Source: Oceanomicrobium pacificus
GTDB taxonomy: Bacteria; Pseudomonadota; Alphaproteobacteria; Rhodobacterales; Rhodobacteraceae
Length of the DNA stretch: 64,000 nucleotides
Assembly (NCBI RefSeq): GCF_009833495.1
Contig: NZ_WUWG01000001.1
Span: 1,164,697 to 1,228,696, forward strand
Direction: 5' to 3'
Under the pieces are notes generated by a model. The model made no database searches, was not told the origin of the DNA, and saw only the letters and a list, made by a program, of their open reading frames with translations. Below, in pieces: positions 28,092 to 37,500 of this stretch. Each line of letters opens with the position of its first letter. The stretch's first letter is position 1. Both the position numbers and the translations under genes were made by a program.

Positions 28092-29005
28092 GCACGCCGC
28101 GTCCGACCCATCTCGACCATCCCGGCCGCGCCGTCTGGCTGCGCCGGGATGCCGAGCAGGTATCGGGCGCTCTGCCGCCGCTTCTGGCCGAGGCCGAACG
28201 GCTGGCAAGGACGGTCTCCATGGGGTTGCACGGACGTAAGCGCGCCGGACCGGGGGAGGATTTCTGGCAGTATCGTCACGCGATGCCGGGCGACGTGCTC
28301 GACCAGGTGGACTGGCGGCGCTCCGCCCGCTCCGACGGGCTCTTCATCCGCGAAAAGGAATGGCAGGCCGCGCAGACGGTCGCGCTCTGGGTCGATCCGT
28401 CCCGCGCGATGGACTATCGCAGCGCGGATGCACCGCGCAGCAAGGCGGAGCGCGCGCGGCTGATCGCACTGGCGCTGGCGATCCTGCTCAATCGCTCGGG
28501 CGAGCGGGTCTCGCTTCTGGGCGTCGATCCGCCACTGCCGCCACGATCGGGACCGGCGCAACTGTCGCGCATGGCGATGGCGCTGACCGCGCAGGACGAT
28601 GACCGGCCCGACTATGGCCGTCCGCCAGACGGGCCGATGCCGCGCGGCGGACGGGCGGTGTTCCTGTCGGATTTCATGGGCGCACGGGACGAGCTGTTCG
28701 CAGGGCTTGCCAGTGCAGCCCAACGCGGCGTGTCCGGCTGTTTCGTGCAGATCCTCGATGAGAGCGAGGAAACCTTTCCTTTCGATGGCCGCACGGTCTT
28801 TCGCAGTGTTGGCGGATCGGTGCGGTTCGAAACGCAGCGTGCCCGCGCGCTGCGCGATGCCTATCAGGCGCGGTTGGCGCAACGCCGCGCGGAGCTTCAG
28901 GACGTGGCGCGGCGGACCGGCTGGCAATGCCTGTTCCACCGGACATCCGAGAGCCCGCGCAAGGCGCTCCTGTGGCTCTACATGGCGCTCGGGGGGCAGG
29001 ACTGA
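28088..29005 (+). CDS. DUF58 protein (MoxR partner)
   Basis: The 305-residue protein contains the DUF58 signature GRKRAGPGEDFWQYRHAMPGDVLDQVDWRRSARSDGLFIREKEWQ at about 50-95, followed by a VWA-like fold without a clear MIDAS (LWVDPSRAMDYRS in place of D-x-S-x-S). DUF58 proteins almost always pair with MoxR and are thought to be its client or adaptor. It starts with a GTG overlapping the moxR stop and abuts the DUF4159 gene (next start right after the stop), consistent with one transcript. Confidence 0.9.
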   Translation: MSTPRPTHLDHPGRAVWLRRDAEQVSGALPPLLAEAERLARTVSMGLHGRKRAGPGEDFWQYRHAMPGDVLDQVDWRRSARSDGLFIREKEWQAAQTVALWVDPSRAMDYRSADAPRSKAERARLIALALAILLNRSGERVSLLGVDPPLPPRSGPAQLSRMAMALTAQDDDRPDYGRPPDGPMPRGGRAVFLSDFMGARDELFAGLASAAQRGVSGCFVQILDESEETFPFDGRTVFRSVGGSVRFETQRARALRDAYQARLAQRRAELQDVARRTGWQCLFHRTSESPRKALLWLYMALGGQD

Positions 29006-31837
29006 ATGCTGAGCCTAGGTCCCGTCGCCTTCCTGTCACCCTGGCTTCTGGCCGGGCTTCTTGCCCTTCCGGTGCTCTGGTGGCTGTTGCGTGCCGTGCC
29101 GCCGCGCCCCGCCGAGCGGATCTTTCCCGGCGTGCGGCTGCTTCTGGGGCTGAACGACCCCGAAGTGACGCCCGACCGCACGCCCTGGTGGCTACTGGCC
29201 CTTCGGATGCTGGCGCTGGCCGCTGCGATCATCGGGTTCGCCCTGCCGGTTCTGAACCCGCAGGAGGACACTCTTGCCGACGGCCCGCTTTTGCTGCTGG
29301 TCGACGGTGGCTGGGCCAGCGCCGACGACTGGCCCGACAGGGTTGCCCGGCTGGAGGTCGCGGTCGACGCCGCGGTAAGCGAGGGCCGGCCGGTGGCGCT
29401 CGTCCATGTGGCCGCCGGACCGCCTGCATCGGGCGATCTGCCGCTCGGCGAGGCGGAGGCGCTGCGCACCCGGCTGGCCGGGCTGGAACCGCGGCCCTGG
29501 GCACCGGATGCGGCGCCCGTCACAGATTGGCTGCGCGGCCTTCCGGAGGACACGCCCGCGTTCGAGACACTCTGGCTGACCGACGGGCTGGCCCGCGACG
29601 GCATTGCGCCGCTGGCCGCCGAATTGCAGCGTTTCGGACCGGTGACGATGGTGGGCACCGGCGCGCAACTGCGGGCGCTCACCGCGCCGACCCTCGATGG
29701 CGGGATGCTGTCGGCCACGGTTCTGCGCCCCGAAGCGGGTCCGGAGGAAAGCCGCCAGGTTGCCATTATCGGCCTTGATCCGACGGGAACCGAACGCCGG
29801 CTTGCCACCGTGACCGCAGCATTTGCCCCCGGCGAGACGGAGGTCGCCGTCGCGCTCGACCTGCCGGTGGAGACCCGCAACCGCGTGTCCCGTCTGCGGC
29901 TCGAAGGGGTGACGTCCGCGGGCGCCGTCGCGCTGGCCGACGACACGCTGCGCCGCCGCAAGGTGGGCATCCTGTCGGCTGCCGCGGCACAGGAAGGGCA
30001 GAACCTGACCGACCCGCTTTTCTACCTGCGCAAGGCGCTGGAGCCGAGCGCCGACCTGATCGACGGGGTGCTGACCGACATCCTGAACGCCGCGCCCGAT
30101 GTGCTGATCCTGGCCGATGTCGGGCGGCTGTCGGCGGGCGAGCAGGTGCTCATTAGCGACTGGGTCGAGGGTGGCGGCAAGCTGGTGCGGTTTGCCGGAC
30201 CACGGTTGGCGGCGAGCCAGGGCGGCCCTGGCAGTGTCGACCCGCTCTTGCCGGTGCGCCTGCGTGCCGGCGGGCGCGACCTTGGCGGCGCCCTGTCCTG
30301 GGGCGCGCCGAAAGCCTTGCGACCCTTCCCCGAGACGAGCCCCTTTGCCGGGCTGGATGTGCCGGCTGATGTGTCCGTATCCCGTCAGGTGGTCGCGCAG
30401 CCCGACCCCGATCTGGCGGGCAAGGTGATGGCGGCGCTTGAGGATGGAACGCCGCTGGTGACCGGCACGGCCATGGGCGACGGTCAGGTGATCCTCTTCC
30501 ATGTCACGGCCAATGCCGAATGGTCGAACCTGCCGCTTTCCGGCCTGTTCCTGTCGATGCTGGAACGGCTGTCGCTGACGGCCACGGGAAGGCGGGCGGC
30601 TGCGGACCTCGACGGGGACACCCGAATCTGGACGCCGGAGATCGTGCTCGACGGGTTCGGCGCGCTGGTGCCCGCAGGCGATCTGGCGGGCGTGCCCGGG
30701 ACGCGGCTTGCGGGCGAACCGCCCGCGGCCGATGCGCCACCGGGCCTGTATAGTGCAGGCGGGCAGGCGCGGGCCGTGAACCTGCTCGGCGACGGGGCAA
30801 AGCTGGCGCTGCAGGCACCGCTGCCCGGTGTCGCCTATCGCGGGCTGGGCGCTGCGGCGCAGGTCTCTCTCATGCCCTACGCGCTCCTGATCGCACTTGG
30901 CACGCTCTTTGCCGATCTTCTGGCCTCTCTTGCCCTGTCGGGTGGATTGCGCCGCGGCGGTGGGCGCATGGCGCGTGAGGGGCAGGCGGTCGCGCCGCTC
31001 CTGATCGCGGGGCTGGCCGCACTGGCGCTGGGTCGGGCGGATATGGCGCTGGCGCAGTCGGACAGCCTGTCGGAAGCCGATCAGGCCGCACTGCTCGCCA
31101 CATCCAACACGGTGCTCGCCTATGTCGCCACCGGCGACGCGCAGGTCGATGCAGTAAGCGCGGCAGGGCTTCTGGGCCTGTCGCGGACGCTTGCCTACCG
31201 CACGGCGGTCGAGCCGGCGGCACCCGTGGCGGTCGATCCCGAAACCGATGATCTGGCGCTCTACCCATTCCTTTACTGGCCGATATCGGAGGGGCAGGCG
31301 CAGCCGTCCGACGCGGCGGCAGCCAAGATCAACACCTTCCTGCGCACCGGCGGAATGATCCTGTTCGACACGCGGGACGCACCGCTCGGCAACGGGTTCG
31401 GCGCAGGCGGCACGCCCAACGGGCGCGTGTTGCAGCGGATCGCGCAGGACCTCGACATCCCGCCGCTGGAGCCGGTGCCGCAGGACCATGTGCTCACGCG
31501 CACCTTCTACCTGTTGCAGGATTTTCCCGGCCGTCATGCCAACGCGCCGGTCTGGATCGAAGCCGCACCCGCCGCCCGCCAGATCGAAGGCGCGCCTTTC
31601 CGGAACCTCAATGACGGGGTGAGCCCGGTGGTGATCGGGGCGAATGACTGGGCATCGTCCTGGGCCATCGACGCGGACGGGCTGCCGCTCTATCCGGTCG
31701 GGCGGGGCATCGGCGGGGAGCGCCAGCGGGAGATCTCGTTCCGCTTCGGCGTGAACCTCATCATGTATGTGATGACCGGCAACTACAAATCCGACCAGGT
31801 CCATGTGCCGGCGCTGCTTGAGCGGTTGGGCCAGTGA
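29006..31837 (+). CDS. Large membrane protein: BatA-type N-terminus and DUF4159 C-terminus
   Basis: A 943-residue protein. The N-terminus has two transmembrane segments (about 7-25 and 56-74) with an aerotolerance-type sequence, FLSPWLLAGLLALPVLWWLLRA then FPGVRLLLGL. A central region (90-600) holds VWA-like and GATase-like strands. Another membrane span lies at about 632-650, and a hydrophobic stretch ending LALGRADMALAQ at about 660-690 resembles an internal signal sequence. The final 220 residues are DUF4159 (ALYPFLYWPISEGQAQPSD and RTGGMILFDTRD). It may be a natural fusion of a BatA-like subunit with an exported DUF4159 domain. Function is unknown; it belongs with MoxR-DUF58. Confidence 0.88.
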   Translation: MLSLGPVAFLSPWLLAGLLALPVLWWLLRAVPPRPAERIFPGVRLLLGLNDPEVTPDRTPWWLLALRMLALAAAIIGFALPVLNPQEDTLADGPLLLLVDGGWASADDWPDRVARLEVAVDAAVSEGRPVALVHVAAGPPASGDLPLGEAEALRTRLAGLEPRPWAPDAAPVTDWLRGLPEDTPAFETLWLTDGLARDGIAPLAAELQRFGPVTMVGTGAQLRALTAPTLDGGMLSATVLRPEAGPEESRQVAIIGLDPTGTERRLATVTAAFAPGETEVAVALDLPVETRNRVSRLRLEGVTSAGAVALADDTLRRRKVGILSAAAAQEGQNLTDPLFYLRKALEPSADLIDGVLTDILNAAPDVLILADVGRLSAGEQVLISDWVEGGGKLVRFAGPRLAASQGGPGSVDPLLPVRLRAGGRDLGGALSWGAPKALRPFPETSPFAGLDVPADVSVSRQVVAQPDPDLAGKVMAALEDGTPLVTGTAMGDGQVILFHVTANAEWSNLPLSGLFLSMLERLSLTATGRRAAADLDGDTRIWTPEIVLDGFGALVPAGDLAGVPGTRLAGEPPAADAPPGLYSAGGQARAVNLLGDGAKLALQAPLPGVAYRGLGAAAQVSLMPYALLIALGTLFADLLASLALSGGLRRGGGRMAREGQAVAPLLIAGLAALALGRADMALAQSDSLSEADQAALLATSNTVLAYVATGDAQVDAVSAAGLLGLSRTLAYRTAVEPAAPVAVDPETDDLALYPFLYWPISEGQAQPSDAAAAKINTFLRTGGMILFDTRDAPLGNGFGAGGTPNGRVLQRIAQDLDIPPLEPVPQDHVLTRTFYLLQDFPGRHANAPVWIEAAPAARQIEGAPFRNLNDGVSPVVIGANDWASSWAIDADGLPLYPVGRGIGGERQREISFRFGVNLIMYVMTGNYKSDQVHVPALLERLGQ

Positions 31838-33957
31838 TGGACGGGGTCGTGTCCTTCGCGCCGTTCCTGCCATGGCCGCTCCTTCTGGGGCTGGTCGGGC
31901 TTGCGGCGCTGGGGGTGGCTCTGGCGCTCTGGCGTGGCCTGTCGGGCTGGGCCCTGCGCGGCCTCGGGATGGCCGTGCTCCTGCTGGCGCTCGCCAATCC
32001 GTCCTGGCGGCAGGAGGACCGCGCGCCGCTGCCCGACATTGCCTTCGTGGTCACCGACCGTTCCTCGTCGCAAAGCATCGATATCCGCCCCGGCCAGATC
32101 GATGGGCTGCTGCCGCAACTCGATGCGGCGCTCGACGCGTTTCGCAGCGGCGATGCACCGCTTGATATCCGCAGGATCGAACTGGGTGATGCTCGTGCTG
32201 AAGCCGGTGGCGCGGCCGAAGGCGGGACGCGGCTATTGTCCGCGCTGGCCGAGGCGATGGCCGAAGTGCCGCGCGACCGGATCGCCGGCGCCATCATCCT
32301 GAGCGACGGGCAGATCCACGATCCCGATGCGCTCGCTACGTTCCCCGCGCCCGTGCACCACCTGATGACCGGCCGGACGGATGAATGGGACCGGCGGCTG
32401 GTGCTGGAAACCGCGCCCGCCTATGCGGTGATCGGCGAGCCGGTGACCCTCGGTCTGCGGGTCGAGACGATCGGACCGGCGCCCGGACCCGACAGCGACC
32501 TGCCGCTGGAAGTGACCGTGGGCGGCGGCGCGACGCAACGGTTTCTCGTGCCGCAGGGCGAGAGCGTGCAACTGGAACTGGAACTGGGCAATGCGGGGCT
32601 GAATGTCATCCACCTGTCAGTGCCCGCGACCGAGGGGGAACTGACCCGGCGCAACAATGACGCGGTGGTGCAGATCAACGGCATCCGCGACCGGCTGCGG
32701 GTGTTGCTCGTCTCCGGCGAGCCCTATGCGGGTGAGCGGACGTGGCGCAACCTGCTGAAGGCCGATGCCTCGGTCGATCTGGTGCATTTCACCATTCTGC
32801 GCCCGCCGAGCAAACAGGACGGCGTGCCGGTGTTCGAACTGTCGCTCATCGCCTTCCCAACGCGCGAACTGTTCATCGAGAAGGTGACCGAATTCGACCT
32901 GATCATCTTCGACCGATACCGGCGGCGTGGTGTGCTGCCGACTCCCTATCTCGACAATATTGTCTCCTATGTGGAGGAGGGCGGCGCGGTGCTCGTGGCC
33001 TCGGGCCCGGCATTCGCAGGCGTGGAGAGCCTCTATCGGACGCCGCTCGCGTCGATCCTGCCGGTGCGCCCGACCGGCAATGTGCTGCAGGAAGGCTACC
33101 GTCCAGCGATCAGCGACCTTGGCGCGCGCCATCCGGTGACATGGGATCTGGCCGAGGCGGTCACCGCAGCCACCACGGAGAGCGACGCTGCGCAGACCGT
33201 GGCCGGTCCGGACTGGGGCCGATGGTTCCGGCTGATCGAGGCGGAACAGCTGAGCGGCACGGTGGTGATGACCGGTCCCGACGGGCGGCCGCTTCTGGTG
33301 CTCGACCGACCCGGCGCGGGCCGGATCGCGGTGCTGGCCTCCGACCATGCCTGGCTCTGGAGCAGAGGCTTTGAGGGCGGCGGCCCGCAGGCGGAGCTTT
33401 TGCGCCGTCTGGCCCACTGGCTGATGAAGGAGCCGGAACTGGAGGAAGAGGCGCTGACCGCCCGCGCCGACGGCGGGGAATTTGTCTTGCGCCGCCGCAC
33501 GCTGGAGGAAAGCGTGCCGCCTGTGACCGTAGACACGCCGGGCGGCGATCGGCTGGAAGCGCAGATGGTGGAGACCGCACCCGGCGACTGGCAGGTGCGA
33601 GTGCCTGCGGAAGCCCACGGTATCTACCGCGTCGAACAGGGCGATCTGGTGACCGTGGCCGCGATGGGCCCGTCCGCGCCGCGCGAGTTCGAGAATCCGG
33701 TGGCGAGCCCCGATCTGCTCGCGCCGCTCGTGGATGGCAGCCGTGGCGGCACGTTCCGGCTTGCAAAGACCGGTCTGCCCGCACTCCGTTCCGTGCCCGA
33801 GGGACGGGTGGCGGCGGGGCGCGGCTGGATGGGACTGGCCGAGCGCAATGCTTACCGGGTGACGGATATCCGTCTCACATCTCTAGCACCGGGCTGGCTT
33901 GCGCTCCTGCTCTTCGCGCTCTTCAGCGTGGCGGCATGGCGGCGCGAGGGGCGCTGA
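31837..33957 (+). CDS. Membrane-anchored VWA/GATase-like protein of the MoxR operon
   Basis: A 706-residue protein with two N-terminal transmembrane segments (8-27 and 35-52), a VWA-like stretch beginning IAFVVTDRSSSQSIDIRPGQ, a long beta-rich middle, a GATase1-like stretch near 290-400 (LRVLLVSGEPYAGERTWRN and DLIIFDRYRRRGVLPTPYLDNI), and a C-terminal membrane span just before the end (WLALLLFALFSVAAW). The DRSSS motif replaces the canonical D-x-S-x-S MIDAS. It starts at the ATG at 31837, overlapping the previous stop by one base. Such proteins accompany DUF4159 in alphaproteobacteria; no function is proven. Confidence 0.82.
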   Translation: MDGVVSFAPFLPWPLLLGLVGLAALGVALALWRGLSGWALRGLGMAVLLLALANPSWRQEDRAPLPDIAFVVTDRSSSQSIDIRPGQIDGLLPQLDAALDAFRSGDAPLDIRRIELGDARAEAGGAAEGGTRLLSALAEAMAEVPRDRIAGAIILSDGQIHDPDALATFPAPVHHLMTGRTDEWDRRLVLETAPAYAVIGEPVTLGLRVETIGPAPGPDSDLPLEVTVGGGATQRFLVPQGESVQLELELGNAGLNVIHLSVPATEGELTRRNNDAVVQINGIRDRLRVLLVSGEPYAGERTWRNLLKADASVDLVHFTILRPPSKQDGVPVFELSLIAFPTRELFIEKVTEFDLIIFDRYRRRGVLPTPYLDNIVSYVEEGGAVLVASGPAFAGVESLYRTPLASILPVRPTGNVLQEGYRPAISDLGARHPVTWDLAEAVTAATTESDAAQTVAGPDWGRWFRLIEAEQLSGTVVMTGPDGRPLLVLDRPGAGRIAVLASDHAWLWSRGFEGGGPQAELLRRLAHWLMKEPELEEEALTARADGGEFVLRRRTLEESVPPVTVDTPGGDRLEAQMVETAPGDWQVRVPAEAHGIYRVEQGDLVTVAAMGPSAPREFENPVASPDLLAPLVDGSRGGTFRLAKTGLPALRSVPEGRVAAGRGWMGLAERNAYRVTDIRLTSLAPGWLALLLFALFSVAAWRREGR

Positions 33958-33970
33958 CCGGCCGGTCCGG

Positions 33971-35212
33971 TCAGAACCGCACCCGGAAGCCCGTCAGGAA
34001 GGCCGTGCCGGTCTGGTAGCCGGCGCTGCCGGGCGGTCCGCGAAAATCGTAGGAGCGCAGCGAGACGTAAAGCTCGGTATTGTAATAGTCGATATTCTGC
34101 ACCGCCGAGAGCGCGTAGGAACGGCTCTTAGAGTCCTCAACCGTGATGTCATTGCCGAAATAGCCGTCCACCGACAGGGCGGTGGAGCCGAAGCTGAACA
34201 GTTCCTGTTCATAGCCGAGTTTCAGGTAGAGGAACCGCCCCGACCGGTCGCGATACCGGTCATTGCCGGCGGCCATCGTCAGGCTGGTGCCCGAGGGCGT
34301 GTGCAGGAACGAGGCCGATCCGTTCAGCCGGAACCAGTCGTCCCCCGGTTTCGAAGCCGCAACAGCGGCATAGTAGATGAGCGGTTCCGTCACCTTCCGG
34401 TAGGTGACGGCCGCGTCATAGACAGTCGTGTCATCGCCGTTCAGCACATCCTGACCGATCGAGGTGCGGAAATCGAACCCGTTGATGCGGGGGGAATCGT
34501 AGCGCAGCCGCGTGCGGCGGCCGAGCCCGTCCATATCGGTGAACACATCCCCGACCGCCACCAGCGACAGGCTGTCATCAGAGCGGCGGAAGAAGAGGCC
34601 GCCGGTCCGGTCATTCACCTGTGCGCTGGCCACCACGCCGGTGCCCGACAGGTCGATCCCCGACACGCCATCGGATGCCATGGCGCCCTGACCGGCCCAG
34701 AACCGGCCAAGGTCGGGATTGCGGACCCAGACATCGGCATGCCGGAGCTTCGGGTCCACCCGGTCGACATTGCCGTCGCGCGGCTGGGTCAGGTCGCCGG
34801 CATTGGACGGGGCGAGACCGTATTCCAGCCGTCCGCCGCTGGTCCAGCCATCGGTAAGCGGCGCCTGGAAGGTCAGGCCGCCGCGCGTGCCCGACACGTC
34901 GCTGTCGACGAAATTATACTGGTCGCTCTGGACCCCGTCATTATAGGTCAGGAACCCCTTGTTGATCTGGCCGTAGAACTCGATGAACCGGTCGCCATTC
35001 TCGTAGCGGATGACGGGAAAGAAGCTGTCCTCGGTGAAGCCGATGATGCGCGGACGCGGGATCTTGTCCCAGACGCCCGCTGTCGGCAGGTCGGTGCCGT
35101 CGCCGTCCCCGCCATCGGCCTGTGCGCGGACGCGATCCGGCAGAAGCGCCAATGCGCAGACCAGCAGAAGGCCGGTCATCCGCAGTCCGCGTCTGGGTCG
35201 TGTGTCGAACAT
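33971..35212 (-). CDS. Porin-like outer-membrane beta-barrel protein
   Basis: A 413-residue exported protein with a signal peptide (about 1-32, ending RVRAQA) and a mature part of regularly spaced amphipathic strands, many Tyr/Phe and Asp/Gly turns. It ends AFLTGFRVRF with a C-terminal Phe, the outer-membrane targeting signature. Features such as YGQINKGFLTYNDG, RGGLTFQAPLTDGWTSGGRLEYG and RLRYDSPRINGFDFRTSIG resemble trimeric-porin-like and DcaP-like barrels. Substrate unknown. The ATG at 35212 has CGGAGAG upstream. It converges on the MoxR operon, and the two stop codons lie inside an inverted repeat (CTGACCGG/CCGGTCAG). Confidence 0.8.
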   Translation of the reverse strand: MFDTRPRRGLRMTGLLLVCALALLPDRVRAQADGGDGDGTDLPTAGVWDKIPRPRIIGFTEDSFFPVIRYENGDRFIEFYGQINKGFLTYNDGVQSDQYNFVDSDVSGTRGGLTFQAPLTDGWTSGGRLEYGLAPSNAGDLTQPRDGNVDRVDPKLRHADVWVRNPDLGRFWAGQGAMASDGVSGIDLSGTGVVASAQVNDRTGGLFFRRSDDSLSLVAVGDVFTDMDGLGRRTRLRYDSPRINGFDFRTSIGQDVLNGDDTTVYDAAVTYRKVTEPLIYYAAVAASKPGDDWFRLNGSASFLHTPSGTSLTMAAGNDRYRDRSGRFLYLKLGYEQELFSFGSTALSVDGYFGNDITVEDSKSRSYALSAVQNIDYYNTELYVSLRSYDFRGPPGSAGYQTGTAFLTGFRVRF

Positions 35213-35274
35213 CCGGTCGCTCTCCGGGTCTTGGCGGGCAAGGCTCAGTTTGCGATCCGGACCGGTCGCCCGGA

Positions 35275-35976
35275 TCAGGGTTCGAGCAGCGCGGCACGTG
35301 ACCGCGAACTGAATTCCCGTCTGTATAGCATGGCGGCGACCGCGAGTGTCACCAGAATGAGCGGAATCGGGCCCAGCAGCCAGGCGAGCGCTGCGAGGCC
35401 GAAATAGATGGCCCTCAGCCCGCTGTTGAACGCGCGCGATGCCTGGTTGGAGAGTTTTCCCGCCTTTTCCGCCAGCGGATAGGCGTCCGGGTCGTCCGGA
35501 TCGTTCGGCACCGCGGCCATGACAACGGCGCAATAGCCGAACAGCCGGTGCGACCAGACGAACCGCATGAAGGCAATGGCGAGAAAGAGCACCATCACGA
35601 GGACCTTGGCTTCCAGCACCGCGCGGGGCGCGGCCGTGTCGACACCAAGGTCTCCGAAGAGCGAGCGCATCAGATCGGTCTGGCCGATCAGCGCGAGCGT
35701 CCCGCCGAGCCCGATCATGCAGGCGGAGGCGAAAAAGGTCGTGCCCTGCCGCATCGTGCCGATCATCGAGGCATCGAACATGCGGTTTTCCCGCGTGACC
35801 ATGCGCTGCATCCAGATCAGCCGGTAGCGGGTCATCAGCGCATGGGTGGACGGCCGTGTGCCGGTCGCCCTGTCGATCACGATGCCGGTCGCAAGCCAGA
35901 GCGCGATCAGGAGGCCCAGTCCGACACTGTCAAGCCAGCCGAGACCGGCCAGAACGGGTATGGTGTGATCCATCAT
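35275..35976 (-). CDS. DUF599 membrane protein
   Basis: A 233-residue protein with four or five hydrophobic segments (about 14-35, 80-100, 126-146 and 190-218). The DUF599 pattern RYRLIWMQRMVTRENRMFDASMIG lies in the first loop, with KAGKLSNQASRAFNSGLRAIYFGLAALAWL near the C-terminus. Family function is unknown. Starts at 35976 and 35973 are both ATG, and a TTG two codons further upstream is less likely. It is divergent from glcD, with the operator palindrome at 36020-36040 lying between them, so this gene could be co-regulated with glycolate oxidation. Confidence 0.85.
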   Translation of the reverse strand: MMDHTIPVLAGLGWLDSVGLGLLIALWLATGIVIDRATGTRPSTHALMTRYRLIWMQRMVTRENRMFDASMIGTMRQGTTFFASACMIGLGGTLALIGQTDLMRSLFGDLGVDTAAPRAVLEAKVLVMVLFLAIAFMRFVWSHRLFGYCAVVMAAVPNDPDDPDAYPLAEKAGKLSNQASRAFNSGLRAIYFGLAALAWLLGPIPLILVTLAVAAMLYRREFSSRSRAALLEP

Positions 35977-36019
35977 GGCCAAGGCATAGCGGCAGTTTGC
36001 CTCTGGTCAAAATTCAAAA

Positions 36020-36040
36020 TTGGTAATATTACTTTACCAA
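36020..36040. promoter_or_regulatory. Palindromic operator upstream of glcDEF
   Basis: TTGGTAA at 36020-36026 and TTACCAA at 36034-36040 form a perfect 7-base inverted repeat with a 7-base centre. TGGT/ACCA arms are typical of FadR-subfamily GntR repressors, which often control glycolate and lactate oxidation genes, though their spacing is usually shorter. An inner GTAATATTAC dyad (36023-36032) offers an alternative reading. It lies in an AT-rich stretch 24 bases before the glcD start. No GntR gene is in the window. Confidence 0.6.
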
Positions 36041-36063
36041 ACGAGCCGAAGGGAGGCGCCGCC

Positions 36064-37500
36064 ATGCAGATGCCCGAACCGTCCGCCGGGATCCTCGCCC
36101 GCAAGGCGGAGATTGTTGCCGGTCTGCGCGACCGCCTGCCTGCCGATGCGGTGATTTCCGATCCGGCCGAAACGCGGGCCTACGAATGCGACGCTCTGAC
36201 GGCCTACAAATGCCCGCCGCTTGCGGTTGTCCTGCCCGCCTCGACCGAAGAAGTCGCGGCGGTTCTGGCCTATTGCCATGCCGAACGGGTGCCTGTGGTG
36301 CCGCGCGGATCCGGCACCTCGCTCGCGGGCGGGGCGCTGCCCACGGCGGATTCGGTCATCCTCGGCGTGGCGCGCCTCAATGATGTGATCGAGACCGACT
36401 ATCCGAACCGGATCATCCGCGTGCAGTCGGGCCGGACCAACCTGTCGGTGACCGGCGCGGTGGAAGCGGACGGGTTCTTCTATGCACCCGACCCGTCGAG
36501 CCAGCTGGCCTGCGCCATCGCGGGCAATATCGCGATGAATTCGGGCGGAGCGCATTGCCTGAAATACGGGGTGACCACCAACAACCTGCTCGGCGTGACG
36601 ATGGTCACGATGGAGGGCGAGGTGATCGAACTGGGCGGCGCGCATCTCGACGCGCCGGGCTATGACCTGCTCGGGTTGATCTGCGGGTCCGAGGGCCAAC
36701 TCGGGGTCGTCACCGAGGCGACGTTGCGGATCATCCACAAGCCGCAGGGCGCGCGCCCGATCCTGATGGGTTTTGACAGCAACGAGGTCGCCGGCGCCTG
36801 CGTGTCGGACATTATCCGCGCAGGCGTGCTGCCGGTCGCGATCGAGTTCATGGACCGGCCCTGCATCCGTGCCTGCGAGGCCTTCGCGAAGGCCGGTTAC
36901 CCGGATGTGGAGGCGCTGTTGATCGTCGAGGTGGAGGGCGCAGAGGCGGAAATTGCCGAACAGCTGTCCAAGATCACCGAGATCGCCCGCCGCCACAATC
37001 CTGTCGAGCTGCGCGAGAGCCGGAGCGAAACGGAGAGCGCGCTCATCTGGAAAGGCCGCAAGGCGGCGTTCGGCGCGATGGGGCAGATCAACGATTATAT
37101 GTGCCTCGACGGGACGATTCCCGTGACCGAACTGCCGCGCGTGCTCGGCCGGATCGGGGAGCTGTCGAAGGAATACGGTCTCGACGTGGCCAACGTGTTC
37201 CATGCGGGCGACGGGAACATGCACCCGCTGATCCTGTTCGATGCCAATGCGGATGGCCAGCTGGAGACATGCGAGCGGCTGGGCGCGGAAATCCTGAAAC
37301 TCTGTGTGGAGGTGGGGGGCTGCCTGACCGGAGAGCATGGCGTGGGTGTGGAGAAGCGCGACCTGATGATGACCCAATATTCCGCCGACGATCTGGAGGC
37401 GCAGCTGGCCGTGAAGGATGTGTTTGACCCGCGCTGGCTCCTCAATGCCGCCAAGGTCTTCCCGCTTGATGCCACCGCAAACCGGCGGTCCGCGGCATGA
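36064..37500 (+). CDS. glcD: Glycolate oxidase FAD subunit GlcD
   Basis: A 478-residue FAD-binding oxidoreductase. The FAD_binding_4 domain is visible at about 40-215, with VVPRGSGTSLAGGALP and the AGNIAMNSGGAHCLKYGVTTNNLLGVTMV stretch. The FAD-linked C-terminal domain includes NVFHAGDGNMHPLI with a conserved His and GGCLTGEHGVGVEKR near 440. It oxidises glycolate (or D-lactate) to glyoxylate, passing electrons via GlcE/GlcF to quinone. The start at 36064 has a GGGAGG site upstream. It overlaps glcE by four bases. Confidence 0.95.
   Translation: MQMPEPSAGILARKAEIVAGLRDRLPADAVISDPAETRAYECDALTAYKCPPLAVVLPASTEEVAAVLAYCHAERVPVVPRGSGTSLAGGALPTADSVILGVARLNDVIETDYPNRIIRVQSGRTNLSVTGAVEADGFFYAPDPSSQLACAIAGNIAMNSGGAHCLKYGVTTNNLLGVTMVTMEGEVIELGGAHLDAPGYDLLGLICGSEGQLGVVTEATLRIIHKPQGARPILMGFDSNEVAGACVSDIIRAGVLPVAIEFMDRPCIRACEAFAKAGYPDVEALLIVEVEGAEAEIAEQLSKITEIARRHNPVELRESRSETESALIWKGRKAAFGAMGQINDYMCLDGTIPVTELPRVLGRIGELSKEYGLDVANVFHAGDGNMHPLILFDANADGQLETCERLGAEILKLCVEVGGCLTGEHGVGVEKRDLMMTQYSADDLEAQLAVKDVFDPRWLLNAAKVFPLDATANRRSAA

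Noticed and set aside
29192..31873. 893-codon minus-strand open frame opposite the DUF4159 gene
   Set aside because: Low-complexity Arg/Gln/His-rich product typical of antisense frames. The plus strand carries the real operon.
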